A stretch of DNA of 64,000 nt from an uncultured Bacteroidales bacterium (lineage in GTDB: Bacteria; Bacteroidota; Bacteroidia; Bacteroidales; Paludibacteraceae): assembly GCA_900319645.1 (NCBI GenBank), contig ONPG01000005.1:1-64000 (forward strand). Direction: 5' to 3'. Position 1 is the first letter of the stretch. Every line of letters starts with the position of its first letter. Positions 51,715 through 57,091 of this stretch are shown here, piece after piece. A program made the translations under genes and the position numbers. The notes below the pieces were generated by a model. The model saw only the letters and a list, made by a program, of their open reading frames with translations, ran no database searches and was not told the DNA's origin.

Positions 51715-52646
51715 AGAATAACATCGTCGATAGTATGGAATCTGCTAAAAAAGAAACAACCATTTTCTTTGGTAACGGTGTGAATCTTCTAAGCAAGGAA
51801 GGTAAATCATGGGACGATATTTTAAATCAAATATCCTATCGAAAAGTTTTATCCTCTATCCCGAACACCTTAAAATACGAATCCATTGTTTTGCCTCAGA
51901 AAGCATATACTGATGGATATGAAGGTGTTGAGTTTAAAATAAATGGTGTACCTGATATTTTTTTAGTGGATACAGAATTATTCATTAAAGAGAAGTTGGC
52001 AAACAAACTCACCCAAAGCAGGGCTTCTGACTTTTACAAAAAACTTGCCAGTATAAAAGCTGATAATTATATTACGACAAATTATGAACACTTTATTTGT
52101 GATACATTATTAAAACAAGGCTGCGAAAAAGGAGGTGGTTATAATGAGCCAAAACGTCGGCTGAGGCCTCATTTCACTCTTGAAAGAGATGGACAACCTG
52201 TGCGGATATGGAATATACATGGATCAATTGAGGATGAGGAATCTATTATGTTAGGTCTTTATGAATACAGCAAGTATGTGACCGATATTGAAGAGGTATT
52301 GAAACCAATGGAGCAAGAAAGCCTTAATATTGACAAATCATCATGGCCTTATGTTATGCTACATTCGGATGTTCATATGTTAGGGTTTCGCTTGGGATAT
52401 GAAGAAATAGATATTTGGTATATCCTGACTTTTAGGAAACGACTCGTACGCAAAGGCATATTACCAAGAAACAACTTCTTTTATTATTCAATAATGGATA
52501 AAAACTACGATGCGGACAAAATGGAGTTATTAAAGACTTTAGATGTTGATGTGATACCGATTACCTTAGACAAGGGTGAGAATGCTTATGAAAAAGCGTA
52601 CAATGAAATCTATAAAACAATCCGAGAGCAAGTAAAACGTAGTTAA
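51711..52646 (+). CDS. SIR2-like domain protein
   Basis: 311 aa; starts in an ATGA overlap with the previous stop. Sir2-type landmarks: FFGNGVNLL (residues 19-27) in place of the NAD-binding GAG, YITTNYEHF with Asn124, and WNIHGS with the predicted catalytic His170. HMLGFRLGYEEIDIWYIL and FFYYSIMDKN match later strands of SIR2_2-type proteins. In bacteria such proteins are usually NADases that kill or arrest phage-infected cells. Being translationally coupled to two nuclease-like genes makes an effector role likely; NAD cleavage is inferred only. Confidence 0.8.
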   Translation: MKNNIVDSMESAKKETTIFFGNGVNLLSKEGKSWDDILNQISYRKVLSSIPNTLKYESIVLPQKAYTDGYEGVEFKINGVPDIFLVDTELFIKEKLANKLTQSRASDFYKKLASIKADNYITTNYEHFICDTLLKQGCEKGGGYNEPKRRLRPHFTLERDGQPVRIWNIHGSIEDEESIMLGLYEYSKYVTDIEEVLKPMEQESLNIDKSSWPYVMLHSDVHMLGFRLGYEEIDIWYILTFRKRLVRKGILPRNNFFYYSIMDKNYDADKMELLKTLDVDVIPITLDKGENAYEKAYNEIYKTIREQVKRS

Positions 52647-52689
52647 CGGTTAACATCGAATCTCAATCCTAATAAGCAAATAAACTGCC

Positions 52690-53559
52690 ATGAACGAACT
52701 AATATACGAGTCAATACCATTAAATCTGCTCATTCAGAAATATGAGCCTCTTCAATTTGAATATGGTGGTTACACTTTTTCTGACAAATATATTCCTCCC
52801 AAAGAAAAGCAAAAGTACGGTTCGTATATTTTGAAAATTGCAACTGGGGAAATGACTGAGTCGAGACAACTGAATGGAAGTTCTGTAAAACTTAGTCAAA
52901 TGTCGGAACTAGTGACTATGCTATTTAAGTATATTACAGGAGCAAGTATCTTTTTTGATCAAGACGGTATAGATTTGCGTAGGTCTCGGGTGTTATTGGC
53001 AGGAGAATGCCCTGCTGGATGGTCATCAAATTTTGAGGAGTTAAGTGCATCATTGAGTACTAGTCCAATCTTCTTTGGTGTGCCCCGTTTGCTATTAAAA
53101 CCAAATATTCAAATACCATTATCTCCACTATATGAATTGCGTATCATGCTATTGCAATATTGGAAATTGGATTCGACTACTCAATATTTGATGCGCCTAA
53201 ATTATGAAGCGGATTTGGCCTCTAATATAATCAGGGGCATGGCTTATGGTAAAGTTTTGGAGATAATAGATGCTATACATCCCTTGCCCAAAGGTAGAGG
53301 TAAAAATGATACACGTATAGAAGAGTATTACGGTGGAATACAGGAATTATTCAAAGGCAAGACAATTAAAAATTTAATGGACTTGGCAAATAATCGTGCG
53401 GACACACGACATTATGTGGCACAAAAAGACGATGTTAAACCACATCCTTTCATGAATTATGATGAGTTAGGAGAATATGGACCACTAATTGATATGTTGG
53501 CGATTAATGAGGTTCGTATGAAATTTGGACTGCCAATGATGATATCGCAAAAAGAATGA
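52690..53559 (+). CDS. unknown protein with a C-terminal HEPN-like motif
   Basis: 289 aa, start at MNELIYESIPLNLLIQKYEP. The N-terminal 150 residues are beta-rich (FEYGGYTFSDKYIPPKEKQK). From about 145 it becomes helical. NLMDLANNRADTRHYVAQKDD carries Arg236-x4-His241, the spacing of the HEPN ribonuclease motif, set between two helices. It lies 43 bp after the SIR2-like gene on the same strand and shares its AT-rich composition. The HEPN assignment rests on one short motif, so it is tentative. Confidence 0.65.
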   Translation: MNELIYESIPLNLLIQKYEPLQFEYGGYTFSDKYIPPKEKQKYGSYILKIATGEMTESRQLNGSSVKLSQMSELVTMLFKYITGASIFFDQDGIDLRRSRVLLAGECPAGWSSNFEELSASLSTSPIFFGVPRLLLKPNIQIPLSPLYELRIMLLQYWKLDSTTQYLMRLNYEADLASNIIRGMAYGKVLEIIDAIHPLPKGRGKNDTRIEEYYGGIQELFKGKTIKNLMDLANNRADTRHYVAQKDDVKPHPFMNYDELGEYGPLIDMLAINEVRMKFGLPMMISQKE

Positions 53560-53988
53560 TCTGTTTATGAGAGCCATCTTTCTTTCATTACAGGGCAATC
53601 TAATTGCCCGCTCCCGTCGGGATACCGCGATACCATGATTCCTTGATACCGAGCCGCCCACACCAGTCGATGGTAGTTGTCCTTTGTCCATTAGCCCCAA
53701 ATCTCATTTGGGTCACATCGTCCATTGACTTGGATGTTATGTCTTTTTCTGCATTCCCGCCTTAGCATGTGTCTTTTTTTTGTCCAAAGCCCACCAATTC
53801 ACTTCAAAAAAACACAAGCTTTACAAACGTTTGTCCCTTACTCCGGATTTCATCCGGTTTTCTCTTTGTTAAGTGCGCAAGTCGTCAGGCTCGCGTTTCT
53901 TTTCTTCTTCGTCCATTAGTCCCGAATCTCATTCGGGGGTAAACATCTGCCCTTTGTCCCGAATAGCATCCTCTATCACCTTCCATTC

Positions 53989-54036
53989 GGTGTTTCCGCT
54001 TTTGCATCCGCCATGTATGGAGGACAGGAAACACCG
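53989..54036. repeat. nested 48-bp inverted repeat, copy 1
   Basis: Outer arms CGGTGTTTCC and GGAAACACCG enclose an ATCCGCC-type inner hairpin (54006-54025). A second copy is at 54345-54393. Confidence 0.75.
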
Positions 54037-54344
54037 TGGTTCCTTCTTTCGTCCATTGTCCGGCATAGTATGCCGATGTCTCTTCGTCTGTAAATCCGGC
54101 AACTGTCTATATCGGTTAGCGGGATGCTATCCCACTTGGTGTCCTGTGTCCGGCACCTCCGTTGCCGGAGTTTTCGCCCCGCGGTGTCCTGTGCCCGTGA
54201 GTTTCGCGAGTGGGAGGATTACGTCCTCGACAAAGAGCATAAGCTCCGCTTGCTTCGTCCATTTCGTCAGATAGTATCTGACACCTTCGTAATCACCTAA
54301 TCACGATAGCACGTGATAACGATTTCCCCTTTCTTTCTTTCATT

Positions 54345-54393
54345 CGGTGTTTCCTCTTTTGCATCCGCCATATATGGAGGATAGGAAACACCG
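54345..54393. repeat. nested 49-bp inverted repeat, copy 2
   Basis: Same outer arms as 53989-54036, inner hairpin TCCGCCAT/AT/ATGGAGGA. About 350 bp from copy 1, same orientation, both preceded by CATT. Confidence 0.75.
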
Positions 54394-54526
54394 CGTTTCT
54401 CTTTCTTCCATTGTAAGGCAATCTAATTGCCCGCTCATCTATTGCATCATTGCAGAATTGCATTTCCAAATGCCTTCTTTCCGTTACTCTTTCCGCTACT
54501 TTTCCCGTTACTTTGGGGATGGTTTA

Positions 54527-54597
54527 GGGTGGAATTTCCGATTTTCTGGGTGGTTTCTGGGTGGAAATCAACTCTCTGGGTGTTTTCTGGGTGGAAT
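54527..54597 (+). repeat. GGGTGGAA repeats spaced 30-32 bp upstream of a promoter
   Basis: GGGTGGAA at 54527, 54559 and 54589, with extra TCTGGGTG copies between (GGG at 54548 and 54578). The last copy abuts the -33 TTG at 54600. Confidence 0.65.
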
Positions 54598-54599
54598 TC

Positions 54600-54647
54600 T
54601 TGTGTATGTCAGATTTTTTTTGTACCTTTGCACGCAAAATCGTGCAA
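54600..54647 (+). promoter_or_regulatory. promoter with start-site hairpin for the Cys-rich gene
   Basis: TTG at 54600 and TACCTTTGC at 54623-54631, 20 bases apart. TTGCACG/CAAAAT/CGTGCAA (54628-54647) follows. Confidence 0.8.
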
Positions 54648-54663
54648 GAAAGGAACAATCCCC

Positions 54664-54810
54664 ATGCCCTGTCCACATAATCACATAGATTGCCCCTGTA
54701 CAAAAGAGGGATGTCCGCGTCACGGTCTCTGCTGTGCCTGCGTTGCTCACCACAAAGCACACGGAACCAAACTCCCCGCCTGCTTGCGAGGGATTGAATG
54801 GCAGAAATAA
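54664..54810 (+). CDS. small Cys/His-rich protein, 48 aa
   Basis: MPCPHNHIDCPCTKEGCPRH, then GLCCACVAHH and a C-terminal LPACLRGIEWQK. Eight Cys and six His residues in 48 suggest a compact metal-binding (probably zinc) protein. It has a strong promoter with upstream repeats. The last 45 bp (54766-54810) are repeated, 38 of 45 bases identical, at 56363-56407, just beyond the neighbouring ATPase gene. The family is not known to me. Confidence 0.65.
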   Translation: MPCPHNHIDCPCTKEGCPRHGLCCACVAHHKAHGTKLPACLRGIEWQK

Positions 54811-54844
54811 GAAAAGCGTGCAAACCCTTGTATAGACAAAAACG

Positions 54845-54920
54845 GAATAAGTGGTGTGTTTTTACCATAAAAAATAAGAATAAGTGGAGTAATTTTGCGC
54901 AAAAAACACGGAATAAGTGG
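54845..54920 (+). repeat. GAATAAGTGG repeats at exactly 33-bp spacing
   Basis: GAATAAGTGG at 54845, 54878 and 54911. The last ends 8 bp before the -33 TTG at 54929. The first copy lies only about 35 bp after the stop of the Cys-rich gene. Confidence 0.75.
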
Positions 54921-54928
54921 TAAAATGC

Positions 54929-54960
54929 TTGCGTATATCAATTATTTTTTGTAATTTTGC
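54929..54960 (+). promoter_or_regulatory. promoter of the DUF4143 ATPase
   Basis: TTG at 54929 and TAATTTTGC at 54952-54960, 20 bases apart; the ATG follows 22 bases later. A second TAATTTTGC (54890-54898) overlaps the repeat array without a clear -33. Confidence 0.75.
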
Positions 54961-54981
54961 AGCCTAAATCGATATACTACT

Positions 54982-56355
54982 ATGTTAAAGCGAAAGTTTA
55001 CATCTGTTCTGGAGCAGTATTTGACGGAAAATACCAATAAAATACTATTGGTGAATGGCGCTCGTCAGATAGGCAAGTCCTATTTGATCCGCTATGTGGG
55101 CAAAAAACTCTATCCTCACTTTGTGGAGATTAACTTGCAGAAAGATAAGGAAGGACCGGCTATTTTCTCCCATGTGCATACCACGCAAGAGCTGTATATG
55201 CAGGTCAGCACTATTGCCAACGAGATATTAGGAAACAAGTCGGATACGCTGATTTTCTTGGATGAGATACAAGCTTATCCTCACTTGCTGACCATGCTCA
55301 AGTTCCTGCGTGAGGATGGTCGTTACCATTTTATCGCCTCCGGCTCACAATTAGGTATCGCTTTGGCTGAGACCACTTCTGTTCCGATGGGCAGCGTGGC
55401 GATAGAGACGATGTACCAACTGGATTTTGAGGAGTTCTTGTGGGCTAACGGAGCAGGACAAGAGGCGATAGATGGGATGCGGAATCTGTTTGAGAAACGA
55501 CAACCGCTACCGGAAGGATTGCATCGGTATATCTTGCAGCAATTCCAATATTATCTGCTGGTGGGAGGTCTGCCTGATGCAGTTAATCATTTTGTGGAAT
55601 CCCATAACATGCGTGAGGTGCGTGATATCCATCGTGATATTCATGAGTTATATCGCACTGACACGTCGCAATACGATGAGGAACGCAAACTGATGATACG
55701 TCGCATCTACGACATGGTGCCAAGCCAGTTGGAGAACCGAAAGAAAAGGATTGTATATCAGAATATCGAAGACAAGAAAGGCAAGCATTTCGCAGACTAT
55801 CAGGACGAGTTTGAATATCTGATTGAGTCAGGTATTACATTGGAAGTCAAGGCAGTTAGCCGACCTAAATACCCATTAGCCGAGTCGTCATCAAAGAACC
55901 TGCTGAAGCTCTATCTGAACGATGTCGGTCTGCTTACCTATCTGCTATACGGGCTGAATATCAACGCTGTGCTGCAGGACGAGCGCAGTATCAATTTAGG
56001 AACCGTCTATGAGTCCGTCGTAGCGCAGGAACTGCGTGCGCATGGATTCAAGTTGTATTACTATGATAACAAGAAAAAGGGCGAAGTGGATTTCCTGATT
56101 AATGATTATTCCACAACGCAGGTATTACCGTTAGAGATCAAGTCCGGCAAGGATTACAAGGAGCATAGCGCGCTATCGAAGTTCTTGGACGAAAAGGAAT
56201 ATAACATCCACCAGGCTATCGTCTTCTCCAACGAACCTCGTGTTTGGCAAGACAAAGGGATTTGGTATATGCCGATATACTATATCATGTTCCTGCAAAA
56301 ATCACAAGCAGAACAGATCATCTTGCCGAGGTTGGAAATGCCAACTTTAGCCTAA
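54982..56355 (+). CDS. AAA_14 / DUF4143 ATPase
   Basis: 457 aa. Walker A NGARQIGKSYLIRY, Walker B TLIFLDEIQAYPHLLTMLKFL, then ASGSQLGIAL. The C-terminal DUF4143 domain has a nuclease-like fold (VYESVVAQELRAHG, then GEVDFLINDY and LPLEIKSGKDYKEH, resembling a PD-(D/E)XK core). Such ATPases are abundant and mobile in Bacteroidales, function unknown. The gene is flanked by two copies of the 3' end of the Cys-rich gene, so gene plus promoter look like an insertion or a duplicated segment. Confidence 0.88.
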   Translation: MLKRKFTSVLEQYLTENTNKILLVNGARQIGKSYLIRYVGKKLYPHFVEINLQKDKEGPAIFSHVHTTQELYMQVSTIANEILGNKSDTLIFLDEIQAYPHLLTMLKFLREDGRYHFIASGSQLGIALAETTSVPMGSVAIETMYQLDFEEFLWANGAGQEAIDGMRNLFEKRQPLPEGLHRYILQQFQYYLLVGGLPDAVNHFVESHNMREVRDIHRDIHELYRTDTSQYDEERKLMIRRIYDMVPSQLENRKKRIVYQNIEDKKGKHFADYQDEFEYLIESGITLEVKAVSRPKYPLAESSSKNLLKLYLNDVGLLTYLLYGLNINAVLQDERSINLGTVYESVVAQELRAHGFKLYYYDNKKKGEVDFLINDYSTTQVLPLEIKSGKDYKEHSALSKFLDEKEYNIHQAIVFSNEPRVWQDKGIWYMPIYYIMFLQKSQAEQIILPRLEMPTLA

Positions 56356-56362
56356 TGCAATA

Positions 56363-56407
56363 GCCAAACTCCCCGCTTGCCTCCGTGGCATAGAATGGCA
56401 GAAATAA
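56363..56407 (+). repeat. second copy of the Cys-rich gene 3' end
   Basis: GCCAAACTCCCCGC...ATGGCAGAAATAA reads KLPACLRGIEWQK and stop, as at 54766-54810. The upstream part of the gene is missing here. Confidence 0.75.
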
Positions 56408-56446
56408 AGCAAAAAAATAACCCTATCACAATTATCATCAGTTTTT

Positions 56447-56604
56447 TATACAACCCTTTCCCACAATTCCTTTTTTTTATACAACCCTTCCATTTAGTTC
56501 TTTCTTTTATACAAGCCTCGTATTTGTACTTGCTTGTATAAATTTCGCCCCATCCACACACTAACCTTGTATAAATTCCAATCGCTCTTATCTTGGCTTG
56601 TATA
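56447..56604 (+). repeat. six TATACAA sites, three direct and three inverted, about 30 bp apart
   Basis: TATACAA at 56447, 56478 and 56508; the complement TTGTATA at 56534, 56567 and 56598. Spacings are 31, 30, 26, 33 and 31 bp. The last site lies 4 bp before the -33 TTG at 56608. There is no gene between 56408 and 56829. Confidence 0.8.
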
Positions 56605-56607
56605 AAT

Positions 56608-56640
56608 TTGCAAAACCTAAAATGTTTGACGTATCTTTGC
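56608..56640 (+). promoter_or_regulatory. promoter of the 54-aa chimeric gene
   Basis: TTG at 56608 and TATCTTTGC at 56632-56640, 21 bases apart. Almost identical to the minus-strand promoter at 41862-41893. A hairpin (CATC...TTCGG/CCGGA...GATG) follows at the RNA start. The leader then has TCTCAAGCATC 11-mers and ACTATTTATTAACC, as in the leader at 3193. Confidence 0.75.
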
Positions 56641-56829
56641 ATCGGATTTCGGAAGATACCGGAGACGTACTTCTGATGAGCAAGCGCGCAGCATATCTCA
56701 AGCATCTCTCAAGCATCTTCATCAAAACTATTTATTAACCATTAAACCAAAACCTTACCCCCTCAAGGCGTAGGGATCCGAGCAGCCAAAAGCCAAAGCC
56801 AAGGCTGTTCGGCAAAACGCCGAACCACT

Positions 56830-56994
56830 ATGGGACAAGTAGTATTCCAAGACCCGGTACATCACATCTCGTGCAAAGCATGGCGCACGATCAGCACGAC
56901 TGCGACCTATACGCAGGCGACTGACAGCACAAAGACCACGACTACGATTACCTCGAAGACAGTAGAGGAATATCAGGGAGTGAAGAAACGATGA
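56830..56994 (+). CDS. 54-aa chimeric module protein (MGQVVFQDP front, lipoprotein-like tail)
   Basis: Begins MGQVVFQDPVHHIS, identical to the first 14 residues of the 110/119-aa proteins at 5157 and 40785. It then switches to CKAWRTISTTATYTQATDST...VEEYQGVKKR. The second part resembles the Thr-rich tail of the small lipoprotein (VTRTVTTRSEAWQ...ETYDATKKL). A deletion between the two neighbouring module genes, plus drift, would explain it. The promoter and terminator are intact, so it may still be made. Confidence 0.55.
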   Translation: MGQVVFQDPVHHISCKAWRTISTTATYTQATDSTKTTTTITSKTVEEYQGVKKR

Positions 56995-57024
56995 GAAAAG
57001 GAGCGAGAAATCGCTCCTCTTCTC
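56993..57024. terminator. terminator after the 54-aa gene
   Basis: GAGAAAAGGAGCGA, GAAA, TCGCTCCTCTTCTC; 13 of 14 pairs. It also ends the region for the oppositely directed lyase gene at 57092. Confidence 0.65.
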
Positions 57025-57091
57025 GTAAACATGCACATCTGATCATCACCGAAGGTAAATGCACCGATAGGTAAACAGACCGCAGGAGAAG

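Larger units (their letters stand above)
53592..54430. repeat. cluster of AT-nnn-AT palindromic elements
   Basis: About 1 kb without a gene. Clear members: GGGCAAT/CTA/ATTGCCC (53592-53608), CCCAAAT/CTC/ATTTGGG (53696-53712), CCGGAT/TTC/ATCCGG (53843-53857), CCCGAAT/CTC/ATTCGGG (53921-53937), CGGCAT/AGT/ATGCCG (54061-54075), GGGAT/GCT/ATCCC (54121-54133), GTCAGAT/AGT/ATCTGAC (54267-54283), GGCAAT/CTA/ATTGCC (54417-54430). Several are preceded by CTTCGTCCATT or TTTGTCCATTAG. Decayed copies (e.g. CCCGAATAGCATCC at 53960) are present too. Confidence 0.85.

Noticed and set aside
53592..54430. CRISPR array
   Set aside because: Units are palindromes of variable sequence at irregular distances; no constant repeat with unique spacers and no cas genes.
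53873..54810. Plus-strand frames rich in Phe/Ser/Pro over the hairpin region
   Set aside because: They read through repeats and palindromes, with no ribosome-binding context; only the 48-aa Cys-rich gene has a promoter and start.
54845..54920. CRISPR-like repeats (GAATAAGTGG every 33 bp)
   Set aside because: Repeat only 10 bp, three copies, directly upstream of a promoter; better explained as binding sites.
40586..57000. Insertion sequence or integrase carrying the accessory region
   Set aside because: No transposase, integrase or tRNA-end duplication was found; the mechanism of arrival is unknown.
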